The notes under the pieces were generated by a model that saw nothing but the letters and a program-made list of their open reading frames with translations, was not told where the DNA came from and did not search any database. The position numbers and the translations under genes are program-made. From contig JAQFVV010012402.1 of the NCBI GenBank assembly GCA_028023455.1, positions 10,212,292-10,276,291 of the forward strand: a stretch of DNA of 64,000 nt. Reading direction: 5' to 3'. The number at the start of each line of letters is the position of its first letter. Position 1 is the first letter of the stretch. The stretch comes from Epiperipatus broadwayi. Taxonomy: Eukaryota > Onychophora > Udeonychophora > Euonychophora > Peripatidae. This document shows positions 23,158 to 32,845 of this stretch, piece after piece.

Positions 23158-23287
23158 GCAATAAACCTAAAGTATGTGTGGTTGAAAATGCGAAGGTAGG
23201 GACCTCTACAGGTCTTAACCTCTTTTCTTCCAATGCGTAAGCTTGTGGTTAAGACCTGTAGAGGTCTACATGCTTCAGGTTTATTGC
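23158..23287. repeat. Hairpin/MITE with perfect 20-bp inner arms
   Basis: GACCTCTACAGGTCTTAACC at 23201-23220 is the exact complement of 23247-23266. The outer arms GCAATAAACCTAAAGTATGT and ACATGCTTCAGGTTTATTGC also pair, with the left side carrying about 22 extra bases. Both sides are flanked by TTACTAA, possibly a 7-bp target duplication. It is a single copy in this window. Confidence 0.7.
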
Positions 23288-23824
23288 ATTACTAAATAAA
23301 CTTAAGTATATACATGTATGCCAACTCTAAAGATACTGATAAGTGGATTATTATATACAGGAAATGGAAAATTATTGCTATATTTCTTAATACCCAAGGA
23401 TATTATTTTATCATTACTCCAGAAGTGTAAAAATCTTTTTAAATAAAATCATAGATCCTCTGCTTCAACTTACATATTCGTATCTTTAAATAGAAATTAA
23501 AAAATCATAACAATTATAACAATTTAACATAATATAGAGAAAAGCTTTATTTAATTCTAACAGCATTTTTTTGTTTGTCATATTTGTAGCAATAAATGCT
23601 ATATCATGCTATTAGGATTAAATAAATATTTTCTTTATATACATTTTGTATGTATTTATTTTGAATTACCTTGTTCTGAGAAAAGTTTATTAAAATTTCG
23701 AAAAAACAATTAGAACAGCAAAATTTAAGTATTATATATGTCATTCAACTTTAAAAAAATAAAGTTTATTTTCAATTCATATAATATAAAACAATCAAAC
23801 GAATAGAATGTAAAACAATTGAAT

Positions 23825-23935
23825 TATAAACAGTGAGCATTCCCAATTGCTCAACAAGCTTTGTGATAAATGCTTAGCCAGAGAAAGCATTTATCACAAA
23901 GCTTGTTGAGCAATTGGCAATGCTCACTGTTTATA
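23825..23935. repeat. Near-perfect 51-bp inverted repeat (hairpin)
   Basis: The left arm 23825-23875 and right arm 23885-23935 pair at 50 of 51 positions around a 9-base spacer (AGCCAGAGA). The motif AACAAGCTTTGTGATAAATG is typical of the arm. It is more GC-balanced than the surroundings. It is either a very young miniature transposon or a potential long hairpin transcript. No second copy was found in the window. Confidence 0.8.
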
Positions 23936-23939
23936 TCTT

Positions 23940-24721
23940 ACAAGCTTAAGAGAATGGGGTCATGTGATCTATGACTATTTTTTATTTGACTATTTATAAC
24001 TGAATTATAAATTATGTTAATGCTTGTGATACAAAAAAAAAAAAAAAGAGTTTTTTTTTTTTACAAGTAAAAGATGTATTTTAGGTTTAATCAAAATAGC
24101 ATTTTTATTTGATGGAAAATATTATCTTAATATTATAGCATCTTGGTTCTCTTTCAGTTCCCTTTATGTAAAAAAACTCCTTCCATAATAAAAGTATTTT
24201 TTTTTCTTTTCTGGGGTTTTTAATCTGGTACATTCTTCTTGTATAGTAATGATATTATAACCATTCATTATTATAAAGCCATGTATATTTTTGATTTCTT
24301 TCTCCTGAATAGTTCATTTAAAAGAAGGAAGACCCTTATAAATAATTATCTAGCTACAGAAAAGATCCAAACTGAATGGGAATGAATTGATACTTTCAAG
24401 TATCTATCAATATGGCTGCATTTCAAATAATTCTCAAATTATTCTTGATAGCTCTCTTCTCTTATATATTCCTGGACCACATTTAATTCAATAACTGATA
24501 AAATAGGCAGTCTTAAACTAGCAATTGTATGCACACAGAAAATCTTGTCAACATAGATGTATCAAATAATAATACATATTTAATAGATCAATTCCAAAAT
24601 TAATAAATTATTCAGGATGAAGACAAGTAATTATAACAACAATTTTGAACTTGTATCTATCATTATTGTTATTAGCCTCATTTAGTTTTCCTCTATCTAA
24701 AACATTATTACATTACATGAA
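23940..24721. other. Intronic AT-rich DNA upstream of the intact LINE
   Basis: Poly-A/poly-T runs near 24035-24060; otherwise nothing recognised. Confidence 0.3.
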
Positions 24722-24775
24722 TATCCACTGATTACTAAAGCTTGCACTAGATGGCACTACTGTATGGAGTTTGTG
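24722..24775 (+). repeat. MITE-terminus-like segment at the 5' end of the intact LINE
   Basis: TATCCACTGATTACTAAAGC, then TTGCACTAGATGGCACTACTGTATGGAGTTTG, resembles the right terminus of the palindromic MITE family (for example 37240-37300, CATTGATTAATCTGGCTTGC...GGCGCTACTGTA). It directly precedes the LINE 5' UTR. It is either a MITE fragment the LINE landed next to or part of the LINE's own 5' UTR. Confidence 0.5.
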
Positions 24776-24831
24776 GAATAGGAGAGGCATTATAAAGTCA
24801 AATATACAATAGGTGAATTGAAAAATAGAAT
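24776..24831 (+). promoter_or_regulatory. Presumed 5' UTR of the intact CR1-like LINE
   Basis: A short purine-rich leader (AATAGGAGAGGCATTATAAA and onward) before the ORF1 ATG. Its composition matches the ORFs rather than the flank, which suggests it belongs to the element. An internal promoter is expected for this class but no specific motif can be shown. Whether the true 5' end is here or a little upstream is unclear. Confidence 0.4.
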
Positions 24832-25824
24832 ATGGATTGCATTTGTATTGCACAATGTATATATGATCGGCAGAAAGGGATTAGACGAGCATTAGTAGAA
24901 TGTATAGTGTGTGCTGAGGTGTATCATTTGAAATGTTTGAATAAGAATAGGAAGGTTGTGACAGGTTGCTGGTTATGTAGTCAGTGTGTAAATGTGATTA
25001 AAGAGGTGAGAAAGTGGTTTTTAAGTGTAGGTAGTCTAGAGAGAAAGTCAGAGGAGAGGGAGCAAAATGTAGTTAAGGAAGATAGGACAGAGTATGGTTT
25101 TAGTGGAGTGACAGGAAATATGGGTGGAGAAAGTAGTAATGCAATGGAGATGGTTAGACAGAGAATAAGTAAGATAGAGGAAGAAGTGAAGGATGTAGAA
25201 GTAAAATTAAAATTGTTAGAGACAAAGTGTGAGGAGATAAAGGAATTATTGAGTAGAAATGATAAGGAAGAAAGGGATAAGGAGGTCCAGAAGATGGTAG
25301 ACAAGGTTACAGATGGAGTAGAGAAAGTAGATTATGAGACAGTGTTGATAGGAGATTCACTAATAAGAGAATGTGGGGATATAATTGCAAGGGAAAATAG
25401 AAGCAGGTATGTTAGAGTATGTATGCCTGGAGCAAAAATTAGGGATGTGACAGATAAAGTAAGAAAGCTAGGTAGTAGAGATGTATATGTTATGGTAGGG
25501 ACTAATAATTTGTTAGAGCCATCAGAGAGAGTAATGGATGAGTATGTAGAATTGATTAGGAATTTGAGGGAGATTAAAGGAAGAGTAGGGGTAGTTGGAG
25601 TATTACCAAGATTTGATAAGAGGTATTTGTTAGATAGAGCATGTTCTATAAATGAGAGAGTGAAAAAATTGTGTGAGAGAAATAATGTTGTGTTTGTGGA
25701 TGTATGGGATTGGTTTATTGGAAAGAGGGAGTTATATAGTAAAGATGGATTGCACTTAGGAAAACAAGGAAGTGAAGTTTTAGGGAGTTTGATATTTAAA
25801 GAATATAATTCGGGAAACTTTTAA
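24832..25824 (+). CDS. CR1-like LINE ORF1: PHD finger, coiled coil, SGNH esterase-like protein
   Basis: An intact 330-residue ORF. Residues 3-52 form a C4HC3 PHD-type zinc finger (C3, C5, C24, C27, H32, C35, C49, C52). Residues about 105-160 are charged and heptad-like, probably a coiled coil. Residues about 168-325 carry SGNH-hydrolase signatures: GDS with the nucleophile Ser176, GTNN at 223-226, and DGLH with Asp305 and His308. ORF1 proteins with PHD and esterase domains are known in the CR1/L2 group, where ORF1 is thought to bind the element RNA and possibly membranes or lipids. ORF2 follows after 74 bases in another frame. The sense strand is purine-rich and C-poor. Function on chromatin via the PHD finger is inference. 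Confidence 0.9.
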   Translation: MDCICIAQCIYDRQKGIRRALVECIVCAEVYHLKCLNKNRKVVTGCWLCSQCVNVIKEVRKWFLSVGSLERKSEEREQNVVKEDRTEYGFSGVTGNMGGESSNAMEMVRQRISKIEEEVKDVEVKLKLLETKCEEIKELLSRNDKEERDKEVQKMVDKVTDGVEKVDYETVLIGDSLIRECGDIIARENRSRYVRVCMPGAKIRDVTDKVRKLGSRDVYVMVGTNNLLEPSERVMDEYVELIRNLREIKGRVGVVGVLPRFDKRYLLDRACSINERVKKLCERNNVVFVDVWDWFIGKRELYSKDGLHLGKQGSEVLGSLIFKEYNSGNF

Positions 25825-25898
25825 AGGGGGGTGGGCTTTTAAATTGTAATATTATCAAAAACAAGACGAATGGAGGGGATAAAAGAAATAAGCAAAAG

Positions 25899-28800
25899 AT
25901 GGTTGATTTAGATATAAGTGTAGATGTGGAGAGGGAATGGTTTTGTAAGATTAATGGTAAGAAAGTTTGTTATAAACGTAATGGAGAAGAAAGAATCAAA
26001 AGAATTTATAAAAGAATAGTTAGGAAAGAAAAAATTGTTAAAATTGGGTTTTTGAATATGCAAGGTGGTAGGAGACCAGAAAAGTGGCTGGAATTAAATA
26101 AAGCAATTGAAAATGAAGAGCTGGAGGTATTAGCAGTAGTGGAAACTCATCTAAGAGAAGAAGAAGAACCTATTTTGGAAGAGGTGGTATGGCAGGGTGT
26201 AAACAGAAAAGAAAAAGAAAAAAGGGGTGGTGGTATAGGTGTTATATCGAGGAAATATTTAAATATTGTTAAATGTCAAGAGCATTTGTGGTTTGAAATA
26301 AGGTTGGGTAGACAAGAATGGATGGTGGCTGTAGTGTATATAGCTACTGGAGATAGTCAAACTGTAATGGAGTGGAACAGTAGTATATATGAATGCCTAG
26401 TTAAGGATATACAAATTTTTAAAGAAAAGGGGAAGAGAATAATGGTTATAGGGGATATGAATGGACATATTGAAGAAATTGATGATGTAGATAATAAGAA
26501 TGGTCAGTTTTTGAAGGAATTTTGTCAAAGAGTAAATTTGAGCATTGGGAATTTATCAAATATGTATGAGGGACAATACACATGGTCTAGGAATAATGTA
26601 TTTCACACAATAGATTATGTATTGGTAGAGAAAGAGGGAATGAATAAAATACGGAAAATTAAGGTGTTTGATAATGAAGAGAGAGTATGTAATAGTGATC
26701 ATAATTTTATTGTAATAGAAATGGTTAGTAATGTGATGGAGGATAGAAATAAAGGTAGAAATAATAGTGAAAGATGTGGATGGAGAGTGAATGATAAGAA
26801 TAAGTTGGAAGAATATAAAATAAAAGTTGAAGAAACCATGGAGCAGTTGGATGGGGATGAGTATAAGGACTGGTGTGGTGAAATAGAAAAAGTGGCAAAT
26901 AGGGTTTTGGTTGAGAATATGCAGAAGAATAAAAGTAATAAAAAAATGAGAGTTAGTAAAAGTGTAAAAGAGAGGAAAGAAGCATGCAGAGAATATAAGT
27001 GTGCTATTAAGAACAAAGAAAGTGAAAATGATATTAATGCTAAATGGGGAAAGTACTTAGAAAAGAAGAAGTTGGCTAAAATGGATAATTATAGAGAGAG
27101 GATGAAGTTAAATAGTAAATTGTTGGAGGATATTAATAAAAGTGGAAGAGATGGGAGTAAAAAATTTTGGAATTACATTAAAAGGAGAAATGTAGGGGAA
27201 AGAGAGATAGTATTAATAGATGATGAGGGAATAGAATGTAGCTCTAGAGAAGAGGTAGAGAGAATCTTAAAGAGATATGTAATGGATATAGAAAAGATGT
27301 TAGATGTGAAGGAAGTAGTGATAGAAAAAATGAAAGCAGTTAGTAATGGGAATATTAGGTTCACAAAAAATGAATTGAATGAGGCAGGGAAGAGATTGAG
27401 AAGTGGAAAGGTGAGAGGTTTAGATGGATGGGCAGCAGAGATGGTAATGAATTTAGGGCATAGAGCAAAAGCAAAGTTATTATCATGTTTTAATAAAATG
27501 GCACAGAAGACAGTTTTTCCGGTTAGTTGGAGTAATACAAGAATAAGATTATTATTTAAAGGAAAGGGTAAGGATCATAGAAAGTTAAATAATTATAGAC
27601 CGATAGTGGTAACATCAGTTTTATATAAAGTTTTCTCATATATGGTAGCTGGAAGAGTTGTAAAATGGATGGAAGAGAATAATGTAGTGGGGGAAATGCA
27701 AGGAGGTTTTAGGTCAGATAGGCGTATAGGAGATAGTTTGTTTGTAGTTACACAGCTTATGGAGATGAGTAGGAATTCAGGTAGATCATTATATATGAGT
27801 TTTATAGATATAGAGAAAGCATATGATAGAGTAAATAGAAATAGATTATGGGTAAGGTTAGCCAATTTGGGAATGGATGAAGCTTTAGTAAATATTATTA
27901 AGAAATTATATGAAAATAATTATTATACTTACCAGTTAGGGGATATAGAATCAGTTAAAGTTAAAAATGGGGTGGGATTAAGGCAAGGATGCCCTATGTC
28001 ACCTATTTTGTTTTTGTTGTTTTTGAGTGAAATGGAGAAAGCAATAGAAAGACTAGGAAGAGGGGTAGAGATACCATTAATAGGTGGCAAGGGAGTATAT
28101 ATTTTGTCGGGTCTTTTTTTTGCAGATGATATCTTTTTGTGTGCAGAAAGAAGAGAAGATATGGAAATTATGTTGAGGACATGTGCAAGGGTGGGTAAAG
28201 AGATGGGGATTAAATTTAGTGAAGAAAAATCAAATATAATGATGGTTAATACTGGGGAAAGAGAAGATGTAGAATTTTTATTGGGGGATATAAAGTTAAG
28301 TGTGGTGGATAGATATAGGTATTTGGGAATCATCTTATGTAATCAGGAAAATTGCTTGGATGAATGGGAGAAAAAATTGGTAAATGAAGCAAAGAAAAGA
28401 AAGGGTTTGGTAAAGAAACTAACAGTATTTTCATATAATAAATATGATGTAGCTAGAATAGTATGGAAGGGAGTTGCAGTAGCAGGGTTAACATATGGTA
28501 ATGATGCATTATGGGTTAGTAAAAGAGTTTTAGATTATTTAGAGAAAGTACAAAGGGAAGTAGGAAGACATGCATTAGATGCAGAGATGTGGACAGCAAA
28601 GGAGGCAATTCAAGGAGAAATGGGATGGTCAAGTTTTTATATGAGAGATGCAAAAAGTAAAATGAAAATGTTTGGTAGGTTGCAGTTTATGGATAGTAAA
28701 AGAATAGCAAAAATAGTGTTCAATTGGGTTATGAGTAAAGGGCAGGTAACAAGATGGGTGAGAAAGGTAATGCGGTATGCGAAAGATTTGGATAAAGAAT

Positions 28801-29351
28801 TTATATCAGTATACTTGTATAAAAGATGGGATGATTGTGTTAGGAGGATTGTTGAGTGTTATAGTGGTAAGGAATGGGATAAAAGAATAGAAGCATTAAT
28901 AAAAAATAGGGAGTTGGAGAGATGGAGAACTAGTATGGAGGGTAAGAAGAGTTTAAATATATATAGAAGTAAACGGAATATTGCATGCGAGTTAATTTAT
29001 GATAATAGTAAGGAAAGTAGTTTATTATTTAAGGCTCGAACGGGATCTTTAGCAACAAGAGAATATACATGTAAATGGAAAACCATGGATAATTTAGTGT
29101 GCAAATTGTGTAAGGAAGGTATAGAAAATATTAGGCACCTGTTGATTGAATGTAAATGCTTGAAAGCAGAAAGGGTACAGATAATGAAGTTATGGGAGAA
29201 TAGACATGAACAAAGTGACTATACAGAAAGTGAGTTATTAGTTTTTATGTTGGGTTTGCGAAGAGATAAGGGGGGTTTAGATATAAAGGCCATAGAGTTG
29301 ACAAAGATTATGTTGTGGAAATGGGATGGGGCAGAATATGGGAAGACTTAA
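25899..29351 (+). CDS. CR1-like LINE ORF2: endonuclease and reverse transcriptase
   Basis: An intact 1150-residue ORF. Residues about 48-275 are an apurinic-type endonuclease: FLNMQG (N53), VETH (E82), GDMNGH (D186, N188), TWS (228-230), IDYVL, and SDHN (D267, H268). Residues about 490-830 are the reverse transcriptase: NYRPI (565-569), QGGFR (601-605), FIDIEKAYD with catalytic D637, QGCPMSP (696-702), FADD at 741-744, then YRYLGIIL. A C-terminal finger is C1068-x2-C1071-x8-H1080-x4-C1085. This is the usual domain order for CR1-like elements, which nick target DNA and reverse-transcribe from the nick. Every catalytic residue that can be checked is present and there is no stop or frameshift. 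With the open ORF1, this makes the element a candidate for recent or current activity. The minus-strand frames inside it are shadows. Confidence 0.95.
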   Translation: MVDLDISVDVEREWFCKINGKKVCYKRNGEERIKRIYKRIVRKEKIVKIGFLNMQGGRRPEKWLELNKAIENEELEVLAVVETHLREEEEPILEEVVWQGVNRKEKEKRGGGIGVISRKYLNIVKCQEHLWFEIRLGRQEWMVAVVYIATGDSQTVMEWNSSIYECLVKDIQIFKEKGKRIMVIGDMNGHIEEIDDVDNKNGQFLKEFCQRVNLSIGNLSNMYEGQYTWSRNNVFHTIDYVLVEKEGMNKIRKIKVFDNEERVCNSDHNFIVIEMVSNVMEDRNKGRNNSERCGWRVNDKNKLEEYKIKVEETMEQLDGDEYKDWCGEIEKVANRVLVENMQKNKSNKKMRVSKSVKERKEACREYKCAIKNKESENDINAKWGKYLEKKKLAKMDNYRERMKLNSKLLEDINKSGRDGSKKFWNYIKRRNVGEREIVLIDDEGIECSSREEVERILKRYVMDIEKMLDVKEVVIEKMKAVSNGNIRFTKNELNEAGKRLRSGKVRGLDGWAAEMVMNLGHRAKAKLLSCFNKMAQKTVFPVSWSNTRIRLLFKGKGKDHRKLNNYRPIVVTSVLYKVFSYMVAGRVVKWMEENNVVGEMQGGFRSDRRIGDSLFVVTQLMEMSRNSGRSLYMSFIDIEKAYDRVNRNRLWVRLANLGMDEALVNIIKKLYENNYYTYQLGDIESVKVKNGVGLRQGCPMSPILFLLFLSEMEKAIERLGRGVEIPLIGGKGVYILSGLFFADDIFLCAERREDMEIMLRTCARVGKEMGIKFSEEKSNIMMVNTGEREDVEFLLGDIKLSVVDRYRYLGIILCNQENCLDEWEKKLVNEAKKRKGLVKKLTVFSYNKYDVARIVWKGVAVAGLTYGNDALWVSKRVLDYLEKVQREVGRHALDAEMWTAKEAIQGEMGWSSFYMRDAKSKMKMFGRLQFMDSKRIAKIVFNWVMSKGQVTRWVRKVMRYAKDLDKEFISVYLYKRWDDCVRRIVECYSGKEWDKRIEALIKNRELERWRTSMEGKKSLNIYRSKRNIACELIYDNSKESSLLFKARTGSLATREYTCKWKTMDNLVCKLCKEGIENIRHLLIECKCLKAERVQIMKLWENRHEQSDYTESELLVFMLGLRRDKGGLDIKAIELTKIMLWKWDGAEYGKT

Positions 29352-29465
29352 GAGTGGGGAATGGAGAATAAAATGGCTAACAGGTTTATCTGGGCATAAT
29401 TGCTGAGATATTCTTGACTTCGTTTAAGGAGAAGCCAAAAATACATTACATCACAATACATCACA
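29352..29465 (+). repeat. 3' UTR and ACATC-type tail of the intact LINE
   Basis: About 85 bases of UTR (GAGTGGGGAATGGAGAATAA, GGCTAACAGGTTTATCTGGG, TTCGTTTAAGGAGAAGCC) end in an imperfect run ACATTACATCACAATACATC ACATCACATT. The UTR is shared by all truncated copies in the window, so it is probably the signal recognised by the ORF2 enzyme. CTTC...GAAG around TCGTTTAAGGA could form a small stem. Confidence 0.8.
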
Positions 29466-29692
29466 TCACATTATTGGTTTTTATGTTGGATTTGGGAAAA
29501 GATAAGGGGGATTTAGATATAAAGGCAATAGAGTTGACAAAGATTATGTTGTGGAAATGGGATGGAGCAGAATATGGAAAAACTTAGAGTGGGGAATGGA
29601 AAATAAAGTGACTAACAGGTTTCTCTGGTATAATTGCTGAGAGATTCCTGACTCCGTTTAAGGAGAAGCCACAGGACATCACATCACATCAC
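29466..29692 (+). mobile_element. 5'-truncated CR1-like LINE fragment directly behind the intact copy
   Basis: It begins TTGGTTTTTATGTTGGATTT (ORF2 codons for LVFMLGLG) and runs to the ORF2 stop and the 3' UTR in a different subfamily version (TTTCTCTGGTATAATTGC, GAGATTCCTGACTCCG). It ends ACATCACATCACATCACATT. It is head-to-tail with the intact element, separated only by the tail repeat. Confidence 0.88.
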
Positions 29693-32104
29693 ATTTACAG
29701 AAGATTTAATCTTGGAAAGCAATTTTGTGTGACTTTGATACTTATTGTAATTGGAACTAACTTGAATCTTGTTTTTAAATATCACTAGATCAAACAATTT
29801 ATTTAAATCAATAACAAATTTTGCAAACTATTTCATTGTTATAATATATCTAGAATCAACAGAATTAAAATTAATGATGTTATTACTATGGGAAAGTTAA
29901 AGTAGCGATTTTCTTTACAAAATTTGCTTATCTGTAAACAGGTTCAATAATGCAGATAGTATCAACCTTGTATCAGATTCTTTGATTCCTGTAATATTAC
30001 TTATTTGTTGACTGGATAGTCTGGATGTCTTTCCTTGTTTAATTGATTTACTATTTTATCCAGTCTGTAAATCTTTGATAAAGAGTCATATCATTTTCAT
30101 CTAAAAGTTTAACTTTTTTTTCCATTAGCACCTTTTTTACTTTTCATATATAGTTACTAATGTCATCTAGTACTGAACTCTCAGTCGTACATTGGAGAAT
30201 CTGGATCCAGCCACTTGACCATCTGGATAAGAATTAAAAGCTAAAATAGGTCATGCATTGATATGTTCAGATTTTATTGTCTATATATAAAGTTTTTTAA
30301 ATAGACATTATTATCAACACCTTTATATATATTTGGCTCTAGTTACATATATGTGCAACTTGTAATCTTATCTTTTAAAGAAACTATGATAGGTGTAATC
30401 ATTGGGCAGGACATCTATGTTAGGGTATTTGGTGATTGGAATTGACTTTGAATGTGTGTGTGTTTTTTTTTAAAGTTTAAACATCTTTATAGTTTGGGTT
30501 TTGTCTTTACCATAAATTCCTAAGCAACAGAATATCTAAATTTGCCTTTTCTGGGAAAGTTTTAAATTAGTATGGATTTTCTTTTCTGGATGAGACCACT
30601 TGGAAAGATTTGATCATTTTAAAAATGCGTTCTAGAAAATCTAAATCATTTCTACTTCCAAAATATGTTTTCCCTTCAATCTGAATATCCACAGATTTTT
30701 CTGCTTGTACTTTCAATGCTTTTTGCAATGTACATATCATTATAGGAGCAGAACTTATTCACAAAAAACTAGTCAAAAATGAGCAACATTGTCAGAAAAG
30801 ATTTGTAGTTGGAATTAATCAATGTGGAAATCATTTGATCTGAATAGGCTGGTATGAGTAACATATGATATCCAAGGGAGCAGTCAGAAAATCCAAATCA
30901 TATGAATTAATGGAAAGTCAAGATTAAGATATTCAAGAATCTTCTATTCATTAAACACTCTAATTAATAGTTGGTCTAGAAATTTGTGACAGAAATATGT
31001 CAAAATCTAGCCAGGATTATATAAAACACTTGAAAGAGAACTGTAAATATATAAACCAGTTTTAGAAATGTGGTATATATATATATGGTATTACATGAAT
31101 TGCTCAACTCTCATATATTTTACTTTTGTACAATTTTGTATTTCATACGAAGGGCAATAGAAAAAGACATAGCATGTTATGAAATTTTTTATCAAAAATA
31201 AAAGGAAAAGAACTATCTCTTGATAAATTTATAAACAAAACACCAGATACTAAGCAATAAAGTGTTATACTTCATTAAAAAATAAGTATTTTAAAAATGT
31301 TTATTGATGTTTTTTTTTTACATTGTTCTACTTTCATAGATTTTAATTTTCATGCACATTTCAGGAATCAATTAGGTACGAAAGGTCGATGACTGCCTAT
31401 ATTTGTTTTGCACCATGTCTCTTGGATTGTCTGCCTAGAGCAATATTTACCATTTTTTTTTTTTTAAAAGGATGAAGTAACTTTTTCAAAGGTGATTTTA
31501 TTCACAGCTATAATTAATTTAAAGACAGTTCAAAAAGCCTTTTATGATTGTTATGAGTGTTACAATATTCTCAAAAATGATAATAAATGCAATCCATCTA
31601 TATTCACATCTACATAAGATATACTGTCTTCTATTACATCTTCAGGAGGCTCAAAGCTCAATCTGTAAATGACACAACACCTCCCAAGCAACAAATTATT
31701 AAATTATTTTATGAATGTAAATTATAGAAATAATGGCAATAGATAAAGTTTTATAAAGATTAATACAAGACAATGAATATTTTTATTAATAATTCCCGCA
31801 TATCATGTACTTATCCAATCTCTTCTTCCAATAATAATATCATCAATCTTCAATCATTTGCAAAGTTGGTCAATAGTCTTTTGCTATCTGTGATCGAGTC
31901 AATGCATGTTTGCTTGTTTCTCAATAATAAAAGTTTCTCAAATTTGATTGCAGCATATATTACACAATATATTTTCAAATCATGTACATTTATAAAAACA
32001 ATTCAGAAATAGCTGCATGCGATTCACATAACTCTTGGATTATTCAAGATCTTAGAAATGCTTTAATATACCTGTGAACCGTTCACCATTAGTTCATTTA
32101 TATT
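29693..32104. other. Intronic DNA, unclassified
   Basis: About 2.4 kb with no confident family. Parts of 30000-31000 look like heavily decayed repeat in their composition, but no RT or endonuclease motif could be read. TA microsatellite near 31075-31090. The + frame at 31773-32012 has no recognised domain. Confidence 0.3.
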
Positions 32105-32845
32105 CTAAACATCACATGATTACCATCTCTTATACTAGCTCATAACTGTTATTAAACAGGCGAAACTCTCCATACAGTAGTGCCACCCTTCTAGTGCCTA
32201 CTCATCTAATATCCCCAGACTAGTTTCTGGCTTGTGGCCTTCTCATTGAGGAGCCTTGGATATGAGAGCATTGCACCTAGATCTGAAGATCTAATACAAT
32301 CCTCCAGCAGCCTTCTGGCATCCATTGATTACCCTGGTTGGATAGGGTGGCACTATTGTATGGAGAGTTTTGCCTGTTTAAAAACAGTTATGTGCTAGCA
32401 TAAGAGAAGGTAACATGTGATGTTTAGTGGTTTAACACCAATCTTGCCTAATAGGATAGTGGTGGCTATGGTTGTTAAAGAGCCAAAGACATCAAAATGT
32501 ATGGGTACTGAACTGAGTTCAGACCCATATGACTGTATAAGCTATTGAGCCTAGATTGAAAATATTATTGTGTTTTCAATTTCTTTCTCATAGTTTTGTA
32601 GTTAAGTAGAGATAAAAGATGGCTGCTGAAGGGTTGCATTAGATCCTAAGATCTAGGTGCAGTGCTCGCAGATCCAAGGCTCCTCACTGACAAAGGCCAC
32701 AAGTCAGAAACTAGTTTGGGGATATTGGATGAGTAGGCACTAAATGGGGATTTTATGCACAAGCCTTCTGGCATCCATTGATTACTCTGGTTGGCACAGG
32801 GTGGCATTACTGTATGGAGAGCTTTGCCTGTTTAATATCATTTAT
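32105..32845. mobile_element. Composite of palindromic hAT-like MITE copies
   Basis: A short palindromic copy (about 32155-32385) has termini AAACAGGCGAAACTCTCCAT and GGAGAGTTTTGCCTGTTTAA. Its outer flanks also pair (GATTACCATCTCTTATACTA with AGCATAAGAGAAGGTAACAT). It is followed by an additional arm (32430-32845) running from TCTTGCCTAATAGGATAG through GCTGCTGAAGGGTTGCATTA to a second terminus GGAGAGCTTTGCCTGTTTAA. No ORF. Confidence 0.7.

Noticed and set aside
24981-25304. Minus-strand open frames inside the LINE (also 26699-27016, 27173-27364, 27593-27865, 27929-28333)
   Set aside because: They lie antisense to ORF1 and ORF2 and exist because the C-poor sense strand yields few stops in one antisense frame. 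Composition is Ser/Leu/Ile/Thr-rich with no domain.
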